Source: Lysinibacillus sp. 2017
GTDB lineage: Bacteria > Bacillota > Bacilli > Bacillales_A > Planococcaceae
NCBI RefSeq assembly: GCF_003073375.1
Contig: NZ_CP029002.1
Location: 234,001-298,000 of the forward strand
Reading direction: 5' to 3'
Length of the DNA stretch: 64,000 bases
Shown here: piece by piece, positions 54,419 through 62,769 of the stretch
How positions within the stretch are numbered: position 1 is the first letter of the stretch
Layout: each line of letters opens with the position of its first letter
The notes under the pieces: model-generated
The model's database searches: none
The model's input: the letters and a program-made list of their open reading frames with translations, nothing else
Told to the model about the DNA's origin: nothing
Translations under genes and position numbers: made by a program

Positions 54419-55066
54419 TTAATTCGGATTTTGAACTATTTTGAAGTATTGCGCAATACTAAGCATTAAGAAAAATTGGGCACCATAATATGTGAACATG
54501 ATTAGTTCGTGCGCATACGGAACATCGAACATAAAACGGTTAGTTGCAAGGATAGAATCTGAAGTAATAAAGAGCACAGCACCAATAATGGCATACTTAC
54601 TTCCAGTACGGAAAGATGTCCAGCCCATCGTTAAAATAACCAGAATATAGGCAATAACAGCAATAGCTAAAACGGTATCGCCTTTTTGGAATAGACTTCC
54701 AGCAATCCAAATTAGCATAATCGCACCGTATATACTGAGCAAAACCTTCACATAAAGTGGTGTTTTCGCTACGTTTGTCGAACGGAATGCGAAAATATAA
54801 AATATATGACCGATTAAAAAGAAGCTAAGACCGACGATGAACCATTGCAGCGTATAATCGCCAATGGCACAAAAAATCAGGCCAATTGAAACAAGCCAAT
54901 AATAGGGGGCTTTCAACTGTACTTTCGTTGCAAAAGCGAGCACAATTAGTAGAAGCATCGGCAGTAGTTTAAATACCATTTTTAACGAAGGGTCAATAGT
55001 TTGAAAAAAGAAAACGTAATAGATTCCAAACCCTAAAAATAATAATGTTAAAATTTTACGTGTCAT
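54419..55066 (-). CDS. YhhN family lysoplasmalogenase-like membrane protein
   Basis: 215 residues with about eight membrane segments. YWLVSIGLIFCAIGDYTLQW and the GAVLFITSDSILATNRF segment carry the conserved Asp residues of the YhhN/TMEM86 family, whose studied members hydrolyse lysoplasmalogens. The bacterial substrate is uncertain. ATG 55066 with GGAGGC. Upstream of pepT on the same strand. Confidence 0.85.
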   Translation of the reverse strand: MTRKILTLLFLGFGIYYVFFFQTIDPSLKMVFKLLPMLLLIVLAFATKVQLKAPYYWLVSIGLIFCAIGDYTLQWFIVGLSFFLIGHIFYIFAFRSTNVAKTPLYVKVLLSIYGAIMLIWIAGSLFQKGDTVLAIAVIAYILVILTMGWTSFRTGSKYAIIGAVLFITSDSILATNRFMFDVPYAHELIMFTYYGAQFFLMLSIAQYFKIVQNPN

Positions 55067-55155
55067 GTAATAGCCTCCAAAGATAATAGTTTTCTATTGT
55101 TTATGAATCTTTTTGAATGGTTATTCGTAAATAGTACATAGAGAGGATGAGTGAT

Positions 55156-56835
55156 ATGGGTCAATTATTATTCATTACAGCAATCAGCTCACTTTTAGTG
55201 ACAGTGTTACTAGTACCGTTAACTCGAAAGATTCGAACTCGAAAGTTAACGATGAAACAATTTTCAATTATTACAGTACTTACATTTGTAGTAAGCTTTA
55301 TTTCGGTATTTAGTACCGTTTATGTATCGAAAATTGATTTAAATTGGACAATTTTTTTGTATGTATTACCCGTTTTGGCTTTAGTTGGGGCTATTTTAAC
55401 GGTAGGAGCCGAACAAAAAATCAAATCGGTACTCGTTTTAGTAGGAATTATCGGGGTAGCGTATTTACTAACGGCACCACTTTTAAATGCAGATGAGAAA
55501 TATGATTCTGCACAAATGAAAGAAAAGGTGGAAATTGCGCCATTCGATGAAACGAAAACACCAGCAAGCGTACCACCGAAATTTGCAAAAAATAAAATGA
55601 AAAAAGCATTTGGGCAAGTACCCAATACAAGCTATTATGAGCTTGGAAATTTACAAATTCAAAAAGTGAAAGGTGAGTATGTTTATATCGCACCTGTTGA
55701 ATTTTCTGGATTTTTCAAATGGATTAATGGTAAAACAACACCAGGTTACTTCACCATGAGTGCGACAGATTCAAGTGATAATCCGAAATTCATAAAATCT
55801 GAAATGCGATATGTGTCATCAGCGTTTTTAAATAAAAATTTAGAGCGCCATATTCGAATGCAATATCCGTCATTAGTGTTCTACGGAGATTCGCAGTTAG
55901 AGATTGATGAAGATGGAAAGCCTTATTACATTCGATCATACGGGGAATTTATTTCAGCACGTAATGGTTTTGATGTATTAGGAATTGTGTTAGTCGATGC
56001 AAACACAGGTAAGACAGAAAAACTCGCAATGAGTGATGTACCAGAATTTATCGATGGGGCTGTGTCTCCTGAAACGGTAAGTTTACAAAATAGTTATTAC
56101 GGTAATTATGTGCATGGCTTTTGGAATAGTGTTGTAGGGAAAAAAGAAGTGAAGTTGCCAAGTGATGAAGGGACAGAAGCTAATGTAAGTCCAGTCTTCA
56201 TGGAAGACGGCGAGATGTATTACTTCACAGATTTCACAAGTCCAAAAGAAGGCGTGGATTCCATGCTTGGTTACGCGTTAACGAATGCGCATACAGGCGA
56301 GGCGACTTACTATACGGGCAACTTGGAAGAGTCGTATATGGATTCACAAGGGGCACTTCAAATTATCGAGAAAAAATTCGTTGAAAAAGAATGGGAAGGC
56401 GAAATGCCAATTCTTTATAACTTCTACGGAGAAGCAAGCTGGTTATCAGCGGTGTTAGATGCTAATGGTTTCTTACAAAACTATTTCATCGTTTCGGCAG
56501 CAAACCCTGAAATTTCAGCGTATGCTACGACGCCAAATGAAGCCTTAAAGCTTTATAAAACGGCACTTAGCCGCGGGGGTAGTACAGTAGATGGTTCTTC
56601 AAATGCTGAAGAGGCAAAAGCCACAGTGGAAGTGGTACGTGTATACAAAGAGCGTGTGGGGGACTTTACGATTGTATCGTTCTTTACGACAACAGGTGAA
56701 AACTTCATTGTCAGCTCAGAATCCGCACCGTATGCAATTTATATGCAAGAGGGCGATAAAGTAGCCATTACGTATTCAAAAACTGGCGAAGCATTCCAAC
56801 CTGTAAAAGCATTAGAAATTCAAGGACTACAGTAA
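55156..56835 (+). CDS. Unrecognised membrane protein with a large C-terminal domain
   Basis: 559 residues. Four hydrophobic segments (about 3-20, 35-55, 65-85, 92-110) are followed by a long soluble, probably extracytoplasmic part with beta-rich repeats (VPPKFAKNKMKKAFGQVPNT; GYFTMSATDSS; YYFTDFTSPKEGVDSMLGYA) and a small C-terminal barrel-like end. No family I can name. ATG 55156 is preferred because GAGAGG then lies 9 nt upstream; the ATG at 55147 abuts it. Own terminator. Confidence 0.7.
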   Translation: MGQLLFITAISSLLVTVLLVPLTRKIRTRKLTMKQFSIITVLTFVVSFISVFSTVYVSKIDLNWTIFLYVLPVLALVGAILTVGAEQKIKSVLVLVGIIGVAYLLTAPLLNADEKYDSAQMKEKVEIAPFDETKTPASVPPKFAKNKMKKAFGQVPNTSYYELGNLQIQKVKGEYVYIAPVEFSGFFKWINGKTTPGYFTMSATDSSDNPKFIKSEMRYVSSAFLNKNLERHIRMQYPSLVFYGDSQLEIDEDGKPYYIRSYGEFISARNGFDVLGIVLVDANTGKTEKLAMSDVPEFIDGAVSPETVSLQNSYYGNYVHGFWNSVVGKKEVKLPSDEGTEANVSPVFMEDGEMYYFTDFTSPKEGVDSMLGYALTNAHTGEATYYTGNLEESYMDSQGALQIIEKKFVEKEWEGEMPILYNFYGEASWLSAVLDANGFLQNYFIVSAANPEISAYATTPNEALKLYKTALSRGGSTVDGSSNAEEAKATVEVVRVYKERVGDFTIVSFFTTTGENFIVSSESAPYAIYMQEGDKVAITYSKTGEAFQPVKALEIQGLQ

Positions 56836-56845
56836 ACGATAAAAG

Positions 56846-56884
56846 AAGCGGGTATCCATTTTCGGATAACCCGCTTCTTTTTAG
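56846..56884. terminator. Bidirectional terminator
   Basis: AGAAGCGGGTTATCC-like / GGATAACCCGCTTCT stem followed by TTTTTAG; AAAAGAAGCG on the other side. Confidence 0.88.
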
Positions 56885-57294
56885 TATGCTTTAATATAAG
56901 CATTCATTTTTTGAAGACGCTTTTCAATATGTACGTCAGAGTAAAGCGTGATATCTAAGAATTTCAGACGCTGTTCCTCGATAATCTCGCGCTCTTTTTT
57001 AAAGCTATCCATTGGTTCGAGTTCTAAAATATGCATTAAGTGAAACAGTTGCATTAAAACAACTTCAGGGTTTTCCAAATTGCTAACAAATTTAATATGC
57101 CAAATATCTGTATGTGCTACATATTGATTTACGTATGTTGTGGCAGCTTCGAATTTCGAATGATCGATATGTGGAGCAATTTGATGGTGGATGTTGGATA
57201 AGACCGTATTAATGTCAACAAGTTGTAAAGCATATTTACGGGCCGATTTTAAATGTTGACGCTCTAAAGATTTCGCTACAAAATTGGCAGCCAT
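56881..57294 (-). CDS. Hypothetical helical protein, 137 residues
   Basis: Predicted soluble, mostly alpha-helical protein (AANFVAKSLERQHLKSARKY), His-rich in the middle (HHQIAPHIDHS, HTDIWHIKF, FHLMHILE), which might bind a metal, but the spacing does not match hemerythrin. No family recognised. GGGAGGATACTC before ATG 57294. Convergent with the membrane protein gene; repeat array 3 begins upstream of it. Confidence 0.55.
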   Translation of the reverse strand: MAANFVAKSLERQHLKSARKYALQLVDINTVLSNIHHQIAPHIDHSKFEAATTYVNQYVAHTDIWHIKFVSNLENPEVVLMQLFHLMHILELEPMDSFKKEREIIEEQRLKFLDITLYSDVHIEKRLQKMNAYIKAY

Positions 57295-57439
57295 ATGAGT
57301 ATCCTCCCATCGAATAATCTAGTCTAATTTTATCAAATTTTGTAAAGAAAGTCTCAAGGTATAAAGGATGAATTCATCATACCACATTAGAGGATAATCT
57401 CAGTAATTATACAAAAAGTACTAAAAGGAATGGGTTGAA

Positions 57440-57522
57440 GTGATTAAAAGGGGGATTGTCAGAGCTGGTCGTTTTCTAATATAGGGTATAAAAGTGTTTC
57501 GGTTATGGCGGGCACTACCCTT
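57440..57522. repeat. Repeat array 3, left-arm module, first part (interrupted by IS)
   Basis: Contains the module's GGGGGATTGTCAGAGC lead, TATAAAAGTGTTTCGG and the 5' closing arm GGCGGGC of the large hairpin; the rest of the hairpin is missing or displaced by the IS element. Confidence 0.8.
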
Positions 57523-57573
57523 GGTACTGCACCCCAAAAGTTAGAGCTAAAAACGAACTTTTGGGGTGATGTT

Positions 57574-58131
57574 ATGCCTAAGGCGAAGTATAGTGAAGAA
57601 TTTAAATTAAAGGTCGTTCAGGAATATTTAAATGGCCCATATGGTTATCGATTAATTGCAAATAAATATGCACCACTTGTACCCTCACAAGTAAGACGTT
57701 GGGTAAGCGCCTATAAAGCATTTGGGCGAAATGGGTTAGCGGTGAAAAAGAAGGATCAAGTTTATTCTGTTCAATTCAAGTTAAATGTACTAAACTTTAT
57801 GAAACAAACAGGTGCTTCTTTACAGGAGACAGCGATTCAATTTGACTTGAACGACCCTAATTTGGTCTCGAAATGGAAAGCTAAATTTTCAAAGGAAGGT
57901 ATAGAAGGCCTGGAACGCGTGAAAGGATGGCCAACTATGCCTAAAAAAACAAATAAAACGAAACAAGAAATAATGTCACGCGAAGAACAGCTAGAACGAG
58001 AAGTGGAACTACTTCGTTTAGAGGTCGCTTATTTAAAAAAGTTGAGGGCTTTTCGGGAGAACCCAAAAACATTCCTCGAAAAGCACAAGCAACCATTGCC
58101 TTCGAGCTTAAAGAAGAAGGATTCCGATTAA
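57574..58131 (+). CDS. IS150-group transposase OrfA
   Basis: 185 residues. Two helix-turn-helix parts (KYSEEFKLKVVQEYLNGPYG; LQETAIQFDLNDPNLVSKWK) bind the inverted repeats. The C-terminal leucine-zipper-like coiled coil (REEQLEREVELLRLEVAYLK) mediates multimerisation. ATG 57574; the longer frame from 57505 starts outside the element. An AAAAAAG motif at 58035-58041 near the end allows -1 frameshifting into orfB. Confidence 0.92.
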   Translation: MPKAKYSEEFKLKVVQEYLNGPYGYRLIANKYAPLVPSQVRRWVSAYKAFGRNGLAVKKKDQVYSVQFKLNVLNFMKQTGASLQETAIQFDLNDPNLVSKWKAKFSKEGIEGLERVKGWPTMPKKTNKTKQEIMSREEQLEREVELLRLEVAYLKKLRAFRENPKTFLEKHKQPLPSSLKKKDSD

Positions 58132-58958
58132 TCGATGTCTTAAAACAAGTAGCGATTCCAGAAGCAACGTACCATTATCACATCAAGCAACTCAAAAACG
58201 AGAACCCGGATGAAGCTTGGAAAGCCTTGATTTTAGAGACGTTTGAGAAACATGAAGGGCGATATGGTTACCGTCGGATTCATGCGGAATTAAAAGCACA
58301 AGGGTACATGGTTAATCACAAGAAAGTACAGCGCCTCATGCAGGAATTGAACTTGAAATGTGAGAAATTTGTACGCAAGTCACGCTATAAATCGTATAAA
58401 GGGACTGTTGGAAAAGTGGCTAAAAACCGTATGAATCGTCGCTTCAGTACACCACATGCCTTACAGAAAGTCGTAACGGACGTAACAGAGTTCAAGTGTA
58501 CAAATGACGAAAAACTGTATTTAAGTCCGCTTATGGACTTATATAATGGAGAGATAATTGGATTTAGTATCTCAAAACGGCCGACACTAGAGTTCGTCAT
58601 GGCATCACTGAAACAAGCGCTCCCAGTCCTACAGGATGGCGCAAACTATCGAATAACAATTCACTCTGATCAGGGCTGGCACTATCAACATAAGGCATGG
58701 GTACGCACGTTAAAGCAGAACAAGATTTTCCAAAGCATGTCTCGCAAAGCAACTTGTGCAGATAATGCGGCCATGGAAAACTTCTTTGGCTTATTGAAAC
58801 AAGAAATGTATTACGGTGAGGAATTAACCTCTTATGAAGCGTTAAAGAAGAAAGTCGAAGACTATATCGATTACTATAATAACGAACGAATTAAACAGAA
58901 ACTGGGTGGCATGAGCCCAGTAAAATACCGAACTCATGTCAACCAATTAGCTGCATAA
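58035..58958 (+). CDS. IS150-group transposase OrfB (made by -1 frameshift)
   Basis: Integrase-core DDE domain. Catalytic Asp in KVVTDVTEFK, Asp in TIHSDQGWHY, and Glu in AAMENFFGLL, with 35 residues between the last two (DD35E). The frame is open from the slippery A6G at 58035 and contains no ATG before 58227 (a TTG), so the product is an OrfAB fusion of about 460 residues. No stop or frameshift damages it; the element looks intact. Confidence 0.92.
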   Translation, partial: KKVEGFSGEPKNIPRKAQATIAFELKEEGFRLIDVLKQVAIPEATYHYHIKQLKNENPDEAWKALILETFEKHEGRYGYRRIHAELKAQGYMVNHKKVQRLMQELNLKCEKFVRKSRYKSYKGTVGKVAKNRMNRRFSTPHALQKVVTDVTEFKCTNDEKLYLSPLMDLYNGEIIGFSISKRPTLEFVMASLKQALPVLQDGANYRITIHSDQGWHYQHKAWVRTLKQNKIFQSMSRKATCADNAAMENFFGLLKQEMYYGEELTSYEALKKKVEDYIDYYNNERIKQKLGGMSPVKYRTHVNQLAA

Positions 58959-58990
58959 TAAAACTCTAACTTTAAGGGGTCACTACCCTT

Positions 58991-59110
58991 GGGCTAGGCC
59001 TGCCAATCACAGCGGGGTCCATTAAATTTCTTTAAAAAAGTAAGGCGCTGTTGCAAGCAAAGGCGCCGTTTGAGTAATAAAGCGATTCCATTAAATTTGA
59101 TGAGAAAAAG
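58991..59110. repeat. Repeat array 3, left-arm module, second part
   Basis: Resumes after the IS with GGGCTAGGCCTGCC (3' closing arm), the CAATCACAGC-GGGTCCATT spacer and the small GGCGCTGTTGC ... GGCGCCG hairpin of the left-arm modules. Confidence 0.85.
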
Positions 59111-59159
59111 AAATTATCACGGTTTTACTTTTAATATAATTGGATGATTAAATCCATAT

Positions 59160-59775
59160 AAAAAAACAGGCGCCTTGCGTTAGCATAGCGCCTAACAGTA
59201 TTTAAAAAATTTTAAAGAGATACACTTTGTATTGGCGGGCCTTAAACACAAAGAACATTCGCAGAGACTCTGCAAAGAGGCTTTGTGAATGTGTGCTGCG
59301 CCCGCCAAATGACTACCCCGATTTCTACTTTACTAGAAAAAAGAAATACTTTGACTGTAGCTTTACTAACCTTATAAAAGGAATTTTCCATATAAAAGAC
59401 AGGCGCCTTGCGTTAGCACAGCGCCTAACCGTATTTAAAGCATATTTGAAAAGACACACCTTATATGGGCGGGCCTTACACAAAGCACGAAGAAAAGTCG
59501 CATAGATACGTGCGACGGATCTAGGTGACTTTGTGCTTAGCCCGCCCAACTGATACACCCAAATCAATCCCACTTTACTAGAAAAAGAAATACTCTGACT
59601 GTAGCTTTACTAACCTTATAAAAGGAATTTTCCATATAAAAAAACAGGCGCCTTGCGTTAGCATAGCGCCTAACAGTATTTAAAAAATTTTAAAGAGATA
59701 CACTTTGTATTGGCGGGCCTTAAACACAGCGCAAATGTGTGCTGCGCTCGCCGAATGACTATCCCCATATCCCCA
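59160..59775. repeat. Repeat array 3, right arm: three modules in plus orientation
   Basis: Small GGCGCCTTGCG ... GCGCC hairpins start near 59169, 59402 and 59648. Large hairpins lie at 59234-59306, 59468-59547 and 59712-59752. The third keeps GGCGGGC / GCtCGCC closing arms but has a core of only about 25 nt (ACACAGCGCAAATGTGTG), against about 60-65 nt in the others. Confidence 0.9.
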
Positions 59776-59809
59776 CTTTATTATAGGAAAAATAGGCTTT
59801 AAAAATCTC

Positions 59810-60544
59810 CTACTTCCAAGTAAATCCCTTACTCGCCAAGAATTCTTTAATAAACGGACGCTTCTGTTCAACTAAGAAGTCTGCCATTTGCTTCGTCCAA
59901 GTCGCTGTTTTTTGATTCGATGAACGACTTGTATAATAGCTTTCCATCGTTGCATCATATTCATCTAATAATGTGTCATACTGTGCTACATTGTAGCCGT
60001 TTTCGTGTAACACAGCCGCTACAGGAAGACGAGGTTTTGTTTCATTGCGTTTTGTTGGTGTACCAATTGTTATTGCAAATAGAGGGAAAACGTATTCTGG
60101 TAAGTTGAATAATTCACTAATTTCCGCTGGGTTATTACGTGCACCGCCGATATAGCAAATGCCATAACCTTGTGCCTCAGCAGCAATGACAAAGTTTTGT
60201 GCGAATAGTGCTACGTCCGCAACACCTACTAATAAATTTTCAGCCGAGTCAGCGATGATATCAACACCATTTTTTTGCCCCGCCACTTGTAGGCGTTTGA
60301 AATCTACGCAAAATAAGAAGGACGCGCCCGCTGTTTTGAATTGGAAGTCATTTTTTGATAGCTCACCTAACTTCGCTTTCTTCTCTTCATCTGTTATCCA
60401 AATCACGCTGTATGCTTGTACGAAATGTGAACTTGCTGCCATTTGTGCTGTTTCGATTAAATCGATGACCGTTTCTTTTGAAATTTGTTCACCTGTATAT
60501 TTACGGACAGATGAGTGACTGCGTAATAATTCTCTAGTTTCCAT
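59810..60544 (-). CDS. NADPH-dependent nitroreductase (NfsA/NfrA-like)
   Basis: 244 residues. FMN-binding nitroreductase fold with N-terminal LRSHSSVRKYTGEQIS and AAEAQGYGICYIGGARNN. The C-terminal extension (WTKQMADFLVEQKRPFIKEF, GFTWK) is typical of the NfsA/NfrA group. Reduces nitroaromatics, FMN or disulfides with NADPH. AGGGGGAAATTTAC precedes ATG 60544; the longer frame to 60610 lacks a site. It follows the DASS symporter on the same strand with a terminator between them. Confidence 0.92.
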   Translation of the reverse strand: METRELLRSHSSVRKYTGEQISKETVIDLIETAQMAASSHFVQAYSVIWITDEEKKAKLGELSKNDFQFKTAGASFLFCVDFKRLQVAGQKNGVDIIADSAENLLVGVADVALFAQNFVIAAEAQGYGICYIGGARNNPAEISELFNLPEYVFPLFAITIGTPTKRNETKPRLPVAAVLHENGYNVAQYDTLLDEYDATMESYYTSRSSNQKTATWTKQMADFLVEQKRPFIKEFLASKGFTWK

Positions 60545-60573
60545 GTAAATTTCCCCCTTATGTATGAAAATAA

Positions 60574-60597
60574 GCTTAAAGGAATTGTCCCTTAAGC
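60574..60597 (-). terminator. Terminator after the DASS symporter
   Basis: GCTTAAAGG / CCCTTAAGC imperfect stem with TTATTTT on the minus strand. Confidence 0.7.
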
Positions 60598-60628
60598 CTA
60601 TTCTAGTCAATATTTTACTGGAAGTCGA

Positions 60629-62107
60629 TTATAATAATCCGATCCATTGCCAGTATGTTGCACTGAAGATAAGGATTAAAATATATCCGAAAATTGTTAG
60701 TGGGATACCTGACTTTAAGAAATCTTTTGTTGTAAATGAACCTGTACCGTAAGCTAACATATTTTGTGGTGCACTTACTGGTAATAAGAAACCGAAGCAG
60801 ATAACGAATTGTTGAATAATAACGAATCCGATTTGGTTTTCAACAGGCATTGGTAAGCTCATAGCAAGTGCGATAAATACTGGGATTAACGCAGATGCAA
60901 GACTTGTTGCAGATGCGAAACCAAGGTGAATCACGATGTTGAATACCGTTACTAATGCGATCGTTGCTAAAATTGGCATAGAATCTAGACCAAGTGAACC
61001 GAAGATTGTATCCGATAACCAAGCAGCACCTTTTGTACTTAAAAGTGTTGAACCTAATGAAATACCTACTGCGAATACGATTAGTGTACCCCAGTCGATA
61101 CGGCTAGAAGCTTCTTTCCAAGTATATACACCAACTTTAGGTGTTAATAAGAAAGCAATTGCTAAAATCGTGATTGTTGTTGTATCAAATGGATGTAATT
61201 TTCCTTCTGTTGCCCAAAAGAATAATAATACAAGTGATGTAATGATTAATGTGATTTCCTTACGTTTTAGTGGCCCAAGTTCCGCTAATTGTTTGCGGAT
61301 GATATCTTTACCACTTGAAATATTGTCTGTTTCGGGTTTGATTAATTTAGTCATGACGAAGAATAAGACAATCGACATAATTACTGAGAATGGCGCTGCA
61401 TACATGAACCACTCGCCCCAAGAAATATCTACACCAAATTCTGTATTAATGAAGCCTAGCGCTACTAAGTTTTGTGCAGCAGCCGTTTTAATACCAACGT
61501 TCCAAATGGAAACGGCTTGTGTTGCTGTAATTACTAATAATGCAGCAAGCTTACTTTCCTTTGATAAACCAAACGCTGCAACAATTCCTAAAAGAATTGG
61601 CACAACGGCACCAGCACGAGCAGTCGCACTTGGTACAACGAATGCTAACACGATGGCTACTAAAATTGCACCAAATACAAGTGCTTTTGTTTTTGTACCA
61701 ACTAATGATAAAACCCATAAGGCAATACGCTTATGTAAGTTTGTAATTTGCATAGCAGCTGCTAAAAATAACGCCATACCTACTAATGCAACGGCAGAGT
61801 TACTAAATCCACCTAATGCTAATTTTAATGCATTGCTTGTCCCCATTTGTACAGAAGGATCTTCCATACTTGGTGCTAACCCTAAAAGTACGGCAATTGC
61901 CGCTAAAATCATTGCTGAGCTGACAGGATAGGTTACTGCTTCTGTTACCCATAAAATAACAGCAAATGCTAAAATCGCTAATGCGCGTTGACCAACAACG
62001 GGAAGGTCTCCGTTATTCGGTAAAAGTATGATTGTAATCAATGCGACAAAGGCTAAAATAATCCAAAGTGGCTTTAAATTACGTTTTGACGTTTTTTCTG
62101 TTGCCAT
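60629..62107 (-). CDS. DASS/SLC13 family anion symporter
   Basis: 492 residues with about 12 membrane segments. Family motifs include GGFSNSAVALVGMALFLAAA, FVVPSATARAGAVVPILLGI and the C-terminal VSAPQNMLAYGTGSFTTKDF. Carries sodium- or anion-coupled di/tricarboxylates such as succinate, citrate, tartrate or malate in relatives; specificity unknown. AGGGGG before ATG 62107. Unlike the permease at 6703 it has no TrkA-C insert. Confidence 0.88.
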   Translation of the reverse strand: MATEKTSKRNLKPLWIILAFVALITIILLPNNGDLPVVGQRALAILAFAVILWVTEAVTYPVSSAMILAAIAVLLGLAPSMEDPSVQMGTSNALKLALGGFSNSAVALVGMALFLAAAMQITNLHKRIALWVLSLVGTKTKALVFGAILVAIVLAFVVPSATARAGAVVPILLGIVAAFGLSKESKLAALLVITATQAVSIWNVGIKTAAAQNLVALGFINTEFGVDISWGEWFMYAAPFSVIMSIVLFFVMTKLIKPETDNISSGKDIIRKQLAELGPLKRKEITLIITSLVLLFFWATEGKLHPFDTTTITILAIAFLLTPKVGVYTWKEASSRIDWGTLIVFAVGISLGSTLLSTKGAAWLSDTIFGSLGLDSMPILATIALVTVFNIVIHLGFASATSLASALIPVFIALAMSLPMPVENQIGFVIIQQFVICFGFLLPVSAPQNMLAYGTGSFTTKDFLKSGIPLTIFGYILILIFSATYWQWIGLL

Positions 62108-62530
62108 AAAAATTCCCCCTTGTGTATAGTAATTTTTAAAAACGATAATAAATTAGGTGTTGAATGTTTTCTTAGAATAAAGTTAAGAGACAAAATTTCT
62201 AATATTACATAACGATGTAGGAAAACACTTTGATATGTATGAGTCATGTAAATAAAAGGTATTTGTCATAATTATTATAGCATTTAGGTGTTTTAAAACT
62301 GTTAATATTTGGTGAATTTTATTATTGTTAGATAATTGAAATGTAATTTTTTGTGGAAATTAAAATAGCAATTCAGTTGCGTTAAATAGAGAATTTTTGG
62401 CATTATTAGCAATAAAATAACACAATAGGGAATTTATAATAAATTGAATTCAGAAAATTAAAAATTTAAGTTGACGAATCATTTTGCATTGTTTTATACT
62501 GTGAAACAACGATGGAACATAAATCACATA
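62108..62530. other. AT-rich intergenic region
   Basis: No gene or recognisable RNA; contains the promoters of the DASS gene and of the S-box leader, which I cannot place with confidence. Confidence 0.4.
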
Positions 62531-62647
62531 CTCTTATCAAGAGCGACTGAGGGAATAGGCCCTATGAAAGTCCGGCAACCAGTGAGTGATCAACTGACTA
62601 AGGTGCTACATCCTACAAAGTGCATTCTGCACTTTGAAAGATAAGAG
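62531..62647 (+). ncRNA. SAM-I (S-box) riboswitch
   Basis: P1 CTCTTATC (62531-62538) pairs with GATAAGAG (62640-62647). The conserved AAGAGCGACTGAGGGAA, GGCCCTATGAAAGTCCGGCAACC and AAGGTGCTACATCC blocks are present in order. The P1 3' strand AAGAGG can instead pair with CCTCTT of the following terminator, giving an S-adenosylmethionine-controlled termination switch for the metY-like gene. Confidence 0.97.
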
Positions 62648-62672
62648 GAGGAAAACTTGCTCATTTGCGGGA

Positions 62673-62701
62673 CCCTCTTCTTAACTGAAGAGGGTTTTTT
62701 A
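62673..62701 (+). terminator. S-box terminator
   Basis: CCCTCTTC / GAAGAGGG with loop TTAACT, followed by TTTTTT. Confidence 0.95.
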
Positions 62702-62769
62702 GTTTTCTCAAAAAATCCTCCTCAAAATACACCGATTTCACCATCGAATACATTTTAGGAGGCAAAACA

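Larger units (their letters stand above)
57523..58987 (+). mobile_element. IS3-family element, IS150 group, about 1465 bp
   Basis: Ends are imperfect inverted repeats: left GGTACTGCACCCC with AAAAGTTAGAG, right (reverse) GGTAGTGACCCC with TTAAAGTTAGAG. They are flanked by a 3-bp CTT direct repeat (57520-57522 and 58988-58990), usual for this group. It carries orfA and orfB with a -1 slippage site. Inserted inside the large hairpin of a repeat module. The left flank also repeats CACTACC of the right end, hinting at an earlier adjacent copy or an IS-mediated deletion. Confidence 0.9.

Noticed and set aside
57513-58992. 12-bp target duplication CACTACCCTTGG around the IS
   Set aside because: Part of the right copy is the IS terminal repeat itself. 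Aligning both ends leaves a 3-bp CTT duplication, as usual for the IS150 group.
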